A program made the translations under genes and the position numbers. From positions 1 to 64,000 of the forward strand of contig NW_027196924.1 of the NCBI RefSeq assembly GCF_038502225.1: a DNA stretch of 64,000 nt. The letters are read 5' to 3'. Shown piece by piece: positions 1 to 10,309 of this stretch. This DNA is from Cherax quadricarinatus. Its lineage: Eukaryota; Arthropoda; Malacostraca; Decapoda; Parastacidae. A model generated the notes under the pieces. The model ran no database searches. It saw only the letters and a program-made list of their open reading frames with translations, and was not told the DNA's origin. Position 1 is the first letter of the stretch, and each line of letters starts with the position of its first letter.

Positions 1-998
1 CTGCCTCCAAGTGAGTCGCCTACCCTGGCAAACTCTGTTGACACCGAGTTCTGAGATGGGTACCTCAGCCTCACAAGTGGCTTATAGGACAGATTTTCAC
101 AAATGATTGGTATTGCAAGAAACCTCGCCTGCATGCACGTATAAAGGACTAACTTACTTGGTGTTGCAGCATATATCCTGATCTTCAACTTCCTAAGCCT
201 AGCTTTAGCCCCCTTTGGACTTCCCCTTGGGAACCCACGTGCAACCGGGAGCATTAATTCCTGCAATATTCAATCGTTATTAGTGTCCTGCCTGCACCTC
301 AGAAATTCCTATATCCAAGAGGGTATGTATCCCCTAGTATAACTATGCAGACTCAGACGCTAGCTTCAGACGACTCTGAGACGCTGGTACTTACTGGGCA
401 TACTCTCTCTGTAGCACGCCGAGCCCTCAGTTAACTCAACCCACAATCTCCTAAGTCACTGGCCAGATCCTACGGGAAAAGGTGAATATCTCGTCTTACT
501 GTATGGGCTGATGGAGGAGATCATCTACGGTACATCGAGGTGTCTCTACCAGATTTCCCCAGGTCTCAGATGTGAAGACACGTGGGGGCGCCGCCTGATG
601 TTCACGGCACGTCTTGTCCAGTCGAAGTCTATCGTAAGAAGGACGCTATTCTGTCTTTGTGACCTGCGCCCCGCCATTCAAGCTAGGGCTGCCAGTTCTC
701 CCTAGCTAACTTATCCTAGTGTTTGCCTACATTATCGGCCTATTACTACCTATGTTAAGGTCTTAGGTCTACTCTATCATTATCTACAGATGCCTTAGTA
801 AACCTAATATTAGTGTACTACCAGTAAACTACCTACTCCTTCCCTGAAGAGTAAATCTATAAATTAAATAAGCTTACCAACAACCGCCAACCAGAGAATG
901 CTTGCTTGTTTGGGAGGGTTTAAGGGCCGCTCGGCTCACGACCAGACGCCATGCTGGATCTGAGCTGTGGAACTATTTGGACCAAATAAATTTCCACA
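1..998 (-). repeat. 3' LTR of BEL/Pao element (cut by window edge)
   Basis: Position 1 aligns with 6768 of the other LTR, and similarity runs to the CA dinucleotide at 997-998, which on the minus strand is the LTR-opening TG. Differences from the right LTR include single substitutions near 49-51 and a short indel near 880 in the CAAC run. No promoter or poly(A) signal can be assigned confidently by eye. Confidence 0.92.
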
Positions 999-1008
999 TC
1001 CTCCCGCC
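999..1008 (-). promoter_or_regulatory. Polypurine tract
   Basis: On the minus strand the purine-rich GGCGGGAGGA lies immediately before the LTR-opening TG. This is the position of the plus-strand primer in LTR retroelements. One C interrupts it. Confidence 0.6.
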
Positions 1009-1028
1009 GGCGAAGGTAGGCGCTAAGT

Positions 1029-3155
1029 CTAGATCAAGTCTGCCTCCCGCAGGCCCCCCCAGTGGGCCCTGGACTCGAGCGCCGTTCGACGGGTCGTCCG
1101 GCCGCTCAGCTCACTCAACCTCTGGTCTGATTTCTCATGTCCCGGTCCCACCGTGTGGACCTCGAGAGGCAAAAGCCTGTTGATGGGTCTTATAGTCTCG
1201 ACACCGTTCATTCTCACTTTCACCATTCTCAACCGCCCAGCCTTGTCTGGGTGGGTTGACACTACCAGGCCAAGAGGCCAGTATGCCCTCGGCGCCTCGG
1301 ATTCTACCAGCACCAGGTCCCCTTCACTTAGCATCATCTTATTCGCCTCGGGGTCGGCACCATAGAAATGTTCCCGCAAGGTTGTCAAGTAATCCCTGCG
1401 CCACACCTGGTTCCATTTGTCCAGGATGTTCACCAGTCTGTTGTGACTCCTGTGCAGTTCTTCATTGATGGGGGGACCATCTGGCCCATAATAATCCAGC
1501 TCCTTGGAAGACTGACTCAAAATTGCGGGGAAGGGCTCAATCCTTCTTCCAAACAGCATGTGATTGGGGGTGAGAGCTTCTTGCTCGTCAATCCCATTTT
1601 GTACGTAGGTCAGAGGCCTGTTATTAACTCTTGCCTCTATCTCAACTAACACTGTCCTCAGTTCATCACAGCTCACCCTCCTGCCGTGCAAGACCTTCCG
1701 AATGCACCTTTTGACTGTGCCCACCATGCGTTCATAGAATCCCCCTTGCCAGGGTGCCCTGGGAGCTATGAACCTCCACTCGCACTCTATTCTCTTCAGG
1801 TGTTCTCGTACTTCTCCGTTGTCCCTAAGATTCCTGAAAACTTTATCGGCCGCCCTAAAGCTTGTGCCATTGTCCGAGATAATCAATCGCGGGCACGAGA
1901 ATCTGGCAGTAAACCTCCTGAACAACTTCACGAAAGTCTCTGTCGTCATATCTTCTGCCAACTCCAAATGCACCGCTCGAGTAGTGGCACAGGTAAACAG
2001 GCAGACATATACTTTCTGAGGGCCCTCCTTAACGTCTCCTGGGTTCTTCAATGTGATAGCCCCAGTATAGTCTATTCCTACAGTCTCAAAGGGCCTGTCA
2101 CTATGTACCCGCTCCTGAGGCAGCGGTGGTGGACCTGGGTAGGGTAGGGTCCTCCCATCGTACCGCCGGCAGACCGTGCAACTCTTTAGCACCCTTTTGA
2201 CGGCAGCTCGACCCTTCAGTACCCAGTAATTCTGACGTAGGCAGGTGAGGGTATCTCCAAACCCCCCATGTAAGGTCCTCTGATGGGCATCTTGTATCAA
2301 TAGCTCTGTCGCCCATCCCTCCTTTCCCAGCAGCACGGGATGTTTGGCCCCATAGCTGAGCTCAGAGTTTTGTATTCTTCCCCTGCATCTTATTAGCCCC
2401 GCATGATCTAGGAACAATCCCAATGAGTGAACCAATTTGCTGTTCCCTGAGTCGTCATCGTTGGACACGCGTCCTGACGCCATAACCTGCTGCCGGGTCG
2501 CAAGTACTTCCAGCACTCCTGGAAACCTCCCCCTTTGGTACTGCCTTATCCAATATTCTCTGGGACCCACTAGAGACAACTGTCGACCTTGGCTTACCTT
2601 GTCATGCAGCTTCCTCACGAATCGAAATACCATTTCCGTGACTCCTATAAGTTTTCTCCACGAGGAGTAGCGCCTGGGGTCAAATAATTCAGTGTCGTGT
2701 TCCCCCGCAAAATGTACTATGCTGCTGATTGTCTCCACGAATTTCTGCTCTGGCCAGCAATCCCTTGCCGGTAACCAGTCTGGGCCTTTGAACCAAAGCT
2801 CGCTTTTACTCAACTTTCTGTGTGTCACCCCTCGGCTTATCAGGTCGGCTGGGTTTTGATCTGTAGGCACATACAGAATTGTTGACGTTGACTGTAGTTC
2901 CCGTATCTCCTTTACCCGATTCCTGACATAGGGGAGCTTAGACCTGTCATTCTGGACCCACTGTAAGGCCACCTCCGAGTCTGTCCATACATAGGTGTGT
3001 GTCACCCTCAGATTACTTAACACCTCCTCTACGTACTTACCCAGTCTTGCTCCCAGCAACATCGCCGTGAGCTCTAGCTTTGGGATCGAGCAATCCTTCA
3101 GGGGTGTCACCCGCGCACGACTGGTGACCAGATTGACTTGGTCCCCGGCCACCAA
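1029..3155 (-). pseudogene. pol: BEL/Pao pol: RNase H, integrase and C-terminal domain
   Basis: This 708-codon open frame encodes the downstream half of a BEL/Pao polyprotein. An RNase H-like region comes first, with candidate acidic residues E28, D59 in WTDSEVAL and D104 in DLISRG. The integrase follows, with an HHCC zinc module (H291, H296, C326, C329) and a DDE triad at D362 (GIDYTG), D428 (ISDNG) and E475 (FYERMVG). The C-terminal 120 residues resemble the domain that follows BEL/Pao integrases (DUF5641 type), around residues 600-690. The first codon is not a real start: upstream sequence continues in another frame across a one-base shift near 3174-3178. The integrase itself looks intact, but the frame can only be expressed as part of a polyprotein that is broken upstream. 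Confidence 0.9.
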
Positions 3156-3160
3156 ATACG

Positions 3161-3472
3161 CTACTGCCCCATAGGCCTGGAGGAGGCATCACAGAAGACG
3201 TGCAAGTCATAATCCCGCCCGGTGCACCCGATGGACCTGGGGAATGTGAACTCGTGCAATTCCGCTAGGTCTTTGTTAACCAGATCCCACTCCTGGCAGA
3301 CTGTTTCTGGCAGTGGGTCGTCCCAACCTAGGTTCAGCTCCCAGGTCTGTTGTACTAGCATCCTCCCTCGAATGGTGATGGGTGTCAACAAACCCAAAGG
3401 ATCGAAGGCAGTCTGCACTTTGCTCAGCAAAGACCTCCTGGTCAGCTTCCCTTCCCCATCAGGACTTCCTCT
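3161..3472 (-). pseudogene. pol: BEL/Pao pol remnant between RT and RNase H
   Basis: This short open stretch has the conserved LLSKVQTAFDPLGLLTP region that follows the reverse transcriptase in BEL/Pao polyproteins, then WDDPLP and VFCDASS motifs that lead into RNase H. It is out of phase with the Gag-protease frame, which stops at 3473-3475, and with the integrase frame. In intact family members a reverse transcriptase of roughly 300 residues with a Y-x-D-D motif lies just upstream. Here only a few codons separate the start of the RT region from this segment, so the polymerase core has been deleted. Confidence 0.85.
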
Positions 3473-5704
3473 TTAGCCTAAGTCTGTCTTCCTTGATTTA
3501 GTGGGCAGCGTTGGGTGGCCCGGTTTCCATGGGAGTCGCACCCAATACTGTCCGTCCCTGAACTGCACATGGTTCAAGTAATCTCGATACGTCTCTTCGT
3601 GTTCGGGGGGCGGCTGGTCACCTTTAATCCCTACTACATCCAGGTCCCATAGTTTATGGACCGGCTCACTGTCGGATATGCCAACTTGCGCCTCTGACAG
3701 GCCTTCGTGCACACCAATCCGCATCACCAGTACAGCCTCAGTCGCTGTAATACCAGAGCCCTCCTTTCCCGGGGTCGCAGGGAAGTGAGCTGGTATTCTG
3801 CCTCCTACGATGTACCCCGCTGGAGTCCTGTACAGGCCCACACCTTCCTTGATAACCCTTCTCGTAGACACGAACTCGTCTAGGTAATCCCCTCCTACCA
3901 AGATGCCTACATTACTAACATTGTCTGTAGCAATGTCTGGTTCTGCTAGCTTCACACCCAACTCCCTCAAACGTTTGACTGCTGCAGCCAGTCCCCTAGT
4001 GGTAATGATATTGGGCAGCCTCTTCACCATCAAGGCTGAAATTTCCCGTCGATGCCCGGCTAACCTGACCGTCACATTGACTACTGGATAAGACCTGCGT
4101 GGGACTTCCCCACCAAACCCTTCCACCTTCATGTCAACTTTACCAACTGTCTCCAGCTTCAACCTAGTGGCTAGACTCTCCGCTATGAAGGATCTCTGTG
4201 CCCCACTGTCGAAGAACAAACGGGTTGTTTCAGACTTCTTCCCGTTCGCGACCACCGCCATTATGGTGGGCAAGGCCACCGAGCCTTGAAACTGCTCACC
4301 AGAACAAATTCTCGGTGCCGTACTCACCACACTCATCGCTACTTCTGACTTGTTCTTGCTCTCCGCCCTTTCTTGCGGTTTGCTCTCCTTAACTTGTGCT
4401 AATCCGGCATCATTAGGACACAGTGCACTGTGGTGCTTTCCCTTCCGGCAGCCCCGACACTCCCTGAGCATGGTGTTACAGTCCCTGGCAAAATGTTCTC
4501 CACAACACTTGAAACAAAGTCTCAACTCTCTTAGCCGTTGAACCCTTTGGTTATAGGTGGTGAAGCTTGAACACCCTGAACTAGCGTGTTCTTCATCACA
4601 AAACACGCACCGTCTCATACTGGCCGCTTTAGTGGCTTCTCCCTTGGCCCTGTGGGTGGAGGGTTCGCCCTGGGCATAATACGTGCCTACTTTAGTGGGA
4701 GGTGGTTTAGGTCTATCTCTCGAATGTCTGGGGAAGTCGACCGACTTCTCCTTGGTAGGTAATTTCTCCCCCTGACCTATGCTCAGGTGAGATATGAGAT
4801 CCCCTAACCCTTCAACAATTTGGTTTATCGTGAACCTATTCGTCCGATGTTTTAAGTGTAACTCATGCACTGTCGTGCTAGCCAGTTTCCTCTGAATCAC
4901 CTGGCTAAGGATCCATTTTGAATCATTCTCATCATGCAAATCTCTGAAACTATTGGTCAAGCTCATAACCTCAATACGGAACTTCTCTAGACTTTGACGG
5001 TCATGTCGGCAAGCCTCTAGATCCAACAACCGATAAAGTATAGCTACCTTTATCTCCTCAGTGTTGCCAAACATGTCTTCTAATTGGTCTTTGGCATGTT
5101 GGTAATTAGCGTCAGTAATCGGGTAGTGCCGGACCAGATCTAAGGCTTTACCCTTGAGCTGCGACCGCAAATACTGCAACTTGACGGCATCTGACAAATC
5201 ATTTCTGTCATCTATCTGGGCTCTAAACTGATCCCAGAAACCAATGTACTCTGTTAAGGTTCCGTCAAACGTTGGTAAATTCAGCTGGGGCAACTTGGGC
5301 AACATATTGACAGGTGTGTGGTTGTTTGGGGTACCTGCGGTGTTCAACACCATCCTTGGAATACTAGCCTTTAATGTACTTAACTTATCTTTGTACATAT
5401 TCATCTCCTGATGACAATCTACATCATCCTTAGTGAATTCGTCCATAGCCTGCTGAAGACTTCCCTGGGATTCCTCATCCTCAATAGCCTGTAGCTCATA
5501 TGCTGAGAATGCTTGTTCATAGGCTTCCCACTTTTCCCCCAAACTCTTCAAGCAGTTCTGCAAATCATCGCAGTCTACATTACTGCGTTGGCAAGTAGCC
5601 TTGCACCTGTTACGCGTTCTGTTCAGATGCCCTTTGTATGCTGCTACTGATCGTTTTAATTTTGTTAGCACTGAACCAGACTCTCCTGAACCCCCATCTG
5701 CCAT
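3473..5704 (-). CDS. gag-pro: BEL/Pao Gag-protease polyprotein, truncated before the RT
   Basis: The frame has 743 codons and starts with ATG at 5702-5704. Residues 1-120 are charged and helical, a likely coiled coil. Residues 135-300, beginning LPKLPQLNLPTFDG, match the DUF1759-type Gag region of BEL/Pao elements. Zinc motifs follow: C366-C369-H373-C378, a CCHC knuckle C397-C400-H404-C409 and a further Cys/His cluster near 416-430. These would bind RNA in the virus-like particle. The protease active site is DSGA at 499-502 (D499). After about residue 600 comes the linker seen before BEL/Pao reverse transcriptases, and the frame ends 26 residues after the YWVRLPW motif. The RT core is absent. 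Assembly and protease activity could persist, but no complete Pol can be made from this copy. Confidence 0.88.
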   Translation of the reverse strand: MADGGSGESGSVLTKLKRSVAAYKGHLNRTRNRCKATCQRSNVDCDDLQNCLKSLGEKWEAYEQAFSAYELQAIEDEESQGSLQQAMDEFTKDDVDCHQEMNMYKDKLSTLKASIPRMVLNTAGTPNNHTPVNMLPKLPQLNLPTFDGTLTEYIGFWDQFRAQIDDRNDLSDAVKLQYLRSQLKGKALDLVRHYPITDANYQHAKDQLEDMFGNTEEIKVAILYRLLDLEACRHDRQSLEKFRIEVMSLTNSFRDLHDENDSKWILSQVIQRKLASTTVHELHLKHRTNRFTINQIVEGLGDLISHLSIGQGEKLPTKEKSVDFPRHSRDRPKPPPTKVGTYYAQGEPSTHRAKGEATKAASMRRCVFCDEEHASSGCSSFTTYNQRVQRLRELRLCFKCCGEHFARDCNTMLRECRGCRKGKHHSALCPNDAGLAQVKESKPQERAESKNKSEVAMSVVSTAPRICSGEQFQGSVALPTIMAVVANGKKSETTRLFFDSGAQRSFIAESLATRLKLETVGKVDMKVEGFGGEVPRRSYPVVNVTVRLAGHRREISALMVKRLPNIITTRGLAAAVKRLRELGVKLAEPDIATDNVSNVGILVGGDYLDEFVSTRRVIKEGVGLYRTPAGYIVGGRIPAHFPATPGKEGSGITATEAVLVMRIGVHEGLSEAQVGISDSEPVHKLWDLDVVGIKGDQPPPEHEETYRDYLNHVQFRDGQYWVRLPWKPGHPTLPTKSRKTDLG

Positions 5705-6725
5705 TGTCGAAGTTTAATGAGGAGTGTGACACTAATTGTACTTTACCCAGTCCACCCCACAGCACGTCACGGTGTTAGGTAAGAATGAACGAGTCTTAAG
5801 GCTTCTCAACAAGCTTAACAATTCCCTTTGTTATATTGACTCTACTATGAATCAAAAATGTACACTGTTAGCTCTCAAATCCCAATCAAAATGTGTATCG
5901 ATGTGAAAGCTTAATCTAGCACTTAACTGTACAATGCCAGCAAATAATTACAGGACTTAACCTAGTCTCAGGTATAATTCACAAATCCCACATTAACATG
6001 AATCAAAGATGATGAAAATCACAATAAAAGTGCAGTGTACAAATTAAATCACTTGGTTAACACAAGCAAATTCAACAATTCAACTTGTGAAACAGTAAAT
6101 AAATAATGTATGTAAACAGCTTGGCCTAACTGTGCCCAGCTTACTCTGTTTAGCGTGGATGGTTGGATAAGGTAAATCCTAACCTAGCTAGTGTGCTATA
6201 ACTTAAACCTGGCTTTATAACTCCCTGTAAATAATAACTAGGTTAAATCTGTCCTAGCTACTATAACCTTTTGTAAATATTGCACAAGCCTAGCCTAACT
6301 GTGGCTACCTTGCAAATCCACTGTAAGTAATTAACACACAAGTCTCCTACTCTGGATTACTTGTAATCACTGTAAATAATTAAATTCACAAGCTTCTCTA
6401 GCCTACCTGGCCTGCCTGTAAATTACTGCAAATAACAACTTCTGTGTATAGTCAGCTTGGCCTAGCCTCTGAGTAACTTTGACCTAGGTGTGCTAACTTA
6501 AACCTAACTTTTTTAAACTGGTTCCTAACTGTGGCCTAGCTATGATAGCTTAACCTGTGGCCTAGCTATGATAGCTTAACCTAACTTTGTTAAACTGGTT
6601 CTTAACTGTAGCCTAGCTATGATAGCTTAACCTAACTGTGGCCTAGCTATGATAGCTTAACCTAACTCTGTAAAACTGGTTCCTAACTGTGGCCTAGCTA
6701 TGATAGCTTAACCTAGCTATTCCAC
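5705..6725 (-). other. Untranslated leader of the BEL/Pao element, with internal repeats
   Basis: About 1 kb between the primer site and the Gag ATG has no long open frame. It is A/T-rich with many CTAACC- and CTAGC-like words. Five copies of the core gcctagctatgatagcttaa lie between about 6532 and 6715, partly as a tandem of roughly 27-75 bp spacing. A long leader is normal for LTR elements, where packaging signals lie, but no specific function can be read here. Confidence 0.6.
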
Positions 6726-6745
6726 ATCCGGTTTTCGAAGGACCA
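6726..6745 (-). promoter_or_regulatory. Primer-binding site resembling the tRNA-Tyr 3' end
   Basis: The minus strand reads TGGTCCTTCGAAAACCGGAT beside the 5' LTR. The first 11 bases are complementary to the CCA-bearing end of eukaryotic tRNA-Tyr (…TCGAAGGACCA), and the final CCGGAT matches the T-stem side after a two- to three-base disturbance. Four bases separate it from the TG/CA LTR edge. The tRNA identity is from memory of tRNA-Tyr acceptor sequences. Confidence 0.7.
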
Positions 6746-6749
6746 CTTT

Positions 6750-7768
6750 TGTGAAAATTTGTCTGGGCTGCCTCCAAGTGAGTCGCCTACCCTGGCAAAC
6801 TCTGTTGACACCGAGCTCTGAGATGGGTACCTCAGCCTCACAAGTGGCTTATAGGACAGATTTTTTTCACAAATGATTGGTATTGCAAGAAACCTCGCCT
6901 GCATGCACGTATAAAGGACTAACTTACTTGGTGTTGCAGCATATATCCTGATCTTCAACTTCCTAAGCCTAGCTTTAGCCCCCTTGGACTTCCCCTTGGG
7001 AACCACGTGCAACCGGGAGCATTAATTCCTGCAATATTCAATCGTTATTAGTGTCCTGCCTGCACCTCAGAAATTCCTATATCCAAGAGGGTATGTATCC
7101 CCTAGTATAACTATGCAGACTCAGACGCTAGCTTCAGACGACTCTGAGACGCTGGTACTTACTGGGCATACTCTCTCTGTAGCACGCCGAGCCCTCAGTT
7201 AACTCAACTCACAATCTCCTAAGTCACTGGCCAGATCCTACGGGAAAAGGTGAATATCTCGTCTTACTGTATGGGCTGATGGAGGAGATCATCTACGGTA
7301 CATCGAGGTGTCTCTACCAGATTTCCCCAGGTCTCAGATGTGAAGACACGTGGGGGCGCCGCCTGATGTTCACGGCACGTCTTGTCCAGTCGAAGTCTAT
7401 CGTAAGAAGGACGCTATTCTGTCTTTGTGACCTGCGCCCCGCCATTCAAGCTAGGGCTGCCAGTTCTCCCTAGCTAACTTATCCTAATGTTTGCCTACAT
7501 TATCGGCCTATTACTACCTATGTTAAGGTCTTAGGTCTACTCTATCATTATCTACAGATGCCTTAGTAAACCTAATATTAGTGTATTACCAGTAAACCTA
7601 CCTACTCCTTCCCTGAAGAGTAAATCTATAAATTAAATAAGCTTACCAACCGCCAACCAGAGAATGCCTTGCTTGTTTGGGAGGGTTTAAGGGTCGCTCG
7701 GCTCAGACGACCAGACGCTCATGCTGGATCTGAGCTGTGGAACTATTTGGACCAAATAAATTTCCACA
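6750..7768 (-). repeat. 5' LTR of BEL/Pao element
   Basis: This is the complete 1,019-bp LTR, with TG at 6750-6751 and CA at 7767-7768. It is nearly identical to 1-998 over its full length. In element orientation it is the upstream LTR and should hold the promoter. Confidence 0.9.
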
Positions 7769-7835
7769 ACATACCCCAACCTAAGTTCAGTAACCGGCTT
7801 CCCGTTAAAACCGGGTTGTAAAGGACTATTCAAGC

Positions 7836-7887
7836 TTACGCTTTATCTACTCCTTTCTCCCGCGAGAAAGGAGTGGATAAAGCGTAA
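7836..7887. repeat. 24-bp near-perfect inverted repeat (hairpin)
   Basis: The left arm 7836-7859 (ttacgctttatctactcctt then tctc) and the right arm 7864-7887 are reverse complements at 23 of 24 positions, around a 4-nt CCGC loop. The one difference would be a G-U pair in RNA. It lies 68 bp outside the BEL/Pao LTR. The surrounding 7769-8050 holds nothing else recognisable. Confidence 0.8.
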
Positions 7888-8050
7888 ATCTGGGCTAGAA
7901 TTAAAGATGAAACACACTTTTCACTACAAACAGAAAATAGGAATAATATGTTCTTAATTAGGTCAGGTGAAACACCTTGCGTAAAACCCAGCAAAGCCAG
8001 ATAACTATCCACCTGAGTCAACAATAACAGGCTTTTACAAAGCTTAGAAG

Positions 8051-8380
8051 GTGTCCCGTGGCTCGGTTGGCTCACACACTGAGTGTCCGGGGTTCGATCT
8101 CCAACACGATGTAAGGAAACGTTGGCTGTTTCCCTACACCTGCTGTCTCTATTAAACTAGCAGTAAGTAGGTACCTGGGTGCTAGTCGCCTTACACCTGC
8201 TGTCCCTGTTCACATAGCAGTAAGTACCTGAGTGTTAGTGGACTGGTGTGGGAGGCATCCTGGGGGACAAGATTGAAATACCACAATGGAAATAAGACAG
8301 ACAGTCCTCGATGACGCATTGGGTTATCCTGGGTGGCTAACCTTCCAGGGTTAAAAATCCGAATAAATCTTATCTGTCAC
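8051..8380 (+). mobile_element. tRNA-derived SINE
   Basis: A polymerase III internal promoter is visible: an A box at 8059-8070 (tggctcggttgg) and a B box at 8091-8102 (ggttcgatctcc), 32 bp start to start, as in tRNA genes. The body that follows contains the segments ctgggggacaagattgaa and gggttatcctgggtggctaa, which I recognise from a SINE abundant in decapod transcripts. The copy ends near aaatcttatctgtca without a long A tail. It is not a working tRNA gene because no cloverleaf can be completed after the B box. It would need a partner LINE for movement. Confidence 0.8.
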
Positions 8381-9089
8381 TTACCGAAGAACATAAAAAC
8401 AGGTTCTGGCAGTCAGTAAGCTTATTCACTAAGTTCATTTTTAACTGAATAAAGAGTATTTACAATAAAACAAAGGTCATTTTTCATAAAAATTTAATGT
8501 AGCATCTCTAGGTATACTGTAAAGTTATGTAATATAACTGGTTAACTGCATTATATTAACACTTATCGACTTTACGAGGGTCATTAATAAAGAAGAAAGT
8601 GAACATTAATCAGTTTTATTTCCTAATACTTCTTATAATACTTGCAACAATACAGTAGTTATAAAGCCACTAATTATATAGAGCATTTCTGATATGCTGA
8701 AACTATGACTTATCAATGGGACTTATAATTAAGAAAAATATAGACGGTCAACAAGAAAGAAAACATTAGTAGGAGGTAAAAATTCGCCTCACCACCAGTC
8801 AAAAGTAAATGTATGTATGTATGTATGTATGTATGTATGTATGTATGTATGTATGTATGTATGTATGTATGTATGTATGTTGGACAATAAAGCAGACTGT
8901 AAACGGATGGGGTTGTAGGCGCCCTTATCAAACACAAACAATAAATATAAATCAGGAACGTACACGGTAAGCTGTCCAATCAGTTAGAAATAGAAATACA
9001 AATAGCTAGAGCTTCATTTAAGGAGGTTATTAATAGAATATTCAAGAGGTTGCTAGTAGAATTACAGTAAATCAACCACTCAAATCATT
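8381..9089. other. AT-rich non-coding stretch
   Basis: No gene or known repeat is visible apart from the ATGT microsatellite at 8809-8880. The last 80 bp may be the 5' untranslated part of the retrotransposon that begins at 9090. Confidence 0.5.
8809..8880. repeat. (ATGT)n microsatellite
   Basis: About 18 uninterrupted copies of ATGT. The apparent IHTY peptide on the minus strand is an artefact of this repeat. Confidence 0.95.
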
Positions 9090-10309
9090 ATGAAGCTCTG
9101 TATAGTCTGCAGTCAATCAAACAAACGGGCTTCCACATGGATAAATTGTCATTTTTTGTGGAAATTGGTGTCACGCCCCTTGTGCAGATATCCAAGAACT
9201 AGCTACAAGCAGTATTAAAACAGGGAAGTGTTTTTGGGTATGCCCAAATGAGGAAAATCTGTGGACTAAAATCACAAGGGTATTAAAAGAGGATAACATC
9301 AAAGCTGCTTTCATAGACAACCTGGAAGCTTTCTACAACAGATGGGAACATAAAAAGTCTGGGCTGAATGGTACTGCCCTTGATACTGGCCATGTAGTCA
9401 GAAACTGTAAGGCTGGAGGTGATGTCCTGGTAGTCAGTAAATGTGGGGCTGATAGTGCTGTCCTGGGAGACAGTAATGGTGAAGCTGGAGGTGCTGTCCT
9501 GGGAGACAGTAATGGTGAAGCTGGAGGTGCTGTCCTGGGAGACAGTAATGGTGAAGCTGGAGATGCTGTCCTGGGAGACAGTAATGGGGAAGCTGGAGAT
9601 GCTGTCCTGGGAGACAGTAATGGTGAAGCTGGAGATTTTGTCCAGGTAGTCGGGAATTATACGCAGGAAGGAATAGATATAAATGACCTCATAGGGGACA
9701 GGAGCCGTAGTGGGGAAACAAGTGTAGTCAAAGATAAGATAAAACCAATATTGCAAACTAGAAATACCACAGGAAATAGCAAACAAGAGGACTCCACTAG
9801 CTATAGTGAGGATATATTACCAAAAACAACTGGTGGGAGCTCCATTGTTGGTGCTAGGGAGGATAGGAATAAGACAGGGAAACATGCACCAACAGGGAAT
9901 ACAGTCACAGAAACCCAAGGCAAACGGAAACCAAGCCTGTGCACATACTATGCACTTGGTATCTGTAGACATGGGAAATCTGGAAAAACAGACGGGACGT
10001 GCAACTATGACCACCCTAGAAAATGCCATGTCCATATGACAACAGGAAAATGCAAACTCCCTTCCTGTAAGCTTTTTCACCCTGAAATGTGTACCTCTTC
10101 AGTACAGGAAAGACTGTGCTATAACTTAAATTGCCAGGCACACCATCTAAAGGGTACAAAAAGATACAAAACATCCAGGCCATGGGAAAACCTGGGTAGC
10201 CACAGCCACTCAAGAGGGAGAGGTTTTTTAGTGCCAGGAAGGAAAAAAAACTGGCAGGAAATGGCAGAAATTGTACACCAAATCCAGTCATTCCTGGAGT
10301 GGAACCACC
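9090..10309 (+). pseudogene. P1 ORF1: PHD-like and triple CCCH zinc-finger retrotransposon protein
   Basis: This is the ORF1 of a CR1-like non-LTR element. The ATG at 9090 opens a frame with CIVC and, after a one-base slip in the T run near 9152-9157, continues as CGNWCHAPC and CFWVC, together a PHD-like Cys/His finger. The frame is then open to the deletion junction. Three CCCH fingers follow between about 9940 and 10155, with spacings C-x7-C-x11-C-x3-H, C-x8-C-x4-C-x3-H and C-x8-C-x4-C-x3-H. CCCH fingers usually bind RNA, so a role in the retrotransposon RNP is likely. Between them, 9457-9636 is a 36-bp in-frame repeat. Near 10303-10310 ORF1 is fused to ORF2 sequence, so the copy is internally deleted and inactive. 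Confidence 0.8.
9457..9636 (+). repeat. 36-bp in-frame minisatellite within P1 ORF1
   Basis: Five 36-bp units encode repeats of a 12-residue block containing AVLGDSNGEAG. The last unit diverges at its end. The unit length is a multiple of three and no stop is introduced. Confidence 0.9.

Larger units (their letters stand above)
1..7768 (-). mobile_element. BEL/Pao LTR retrotransposon, defective copy
   Basis: Two nearly identical direct repeats of about 1 kb (1-998 and 6750-7768) flank a minus-strand coding region in the BEL/Pao order: Gag with CCHC knuckles, DSG-type aspartic protease, RNase H, integrase. No envelope frame is seen. A tRNA-type primer site (6726-6745) and a purine-rich tract (999-1008) sit at the expected inner LTR edges, so the orientation is certain. 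The left LTR is cut by the window start and lacks about 18 bp compared with the right one. The LTRs differ by only a handful of substitutions and short indels, so the insertion is fairly young. The copy is nevertheless non-autonomous, because the reverse transcriptase palm is missing and pol carries a frameshift. The bases after the right LTR (acata, 7769-7773) would be one half of a 5-bp target duplication; the other half lies outside the window. Confidence 0.93.

Noticed and set aside
511..705. 64-codon frame present in both LTRs (511-705 and 7279-7473)
   Set aside because: It is identical in both because the LTRs are identical, lies antisense to the element and has no known motif.
1153..2670. 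Plus-strand frames inside the BEL/Pao pol region
   Set aside because: They are antisense shadows of the pol frame and have no motifs.
8051..8102. Possible tRNA gene
   Set aside because: A and B boxes are present, but the 3' part does not fold into T-arm and acceptor stem, and a SINE body follows.
9283..9786. Minus-strand frame with SSFTITVSQD repeats
   Set aside because: Antisense of the 36-bp repeat in P1 ORF1, whose sense strand has clear zinc fingers.
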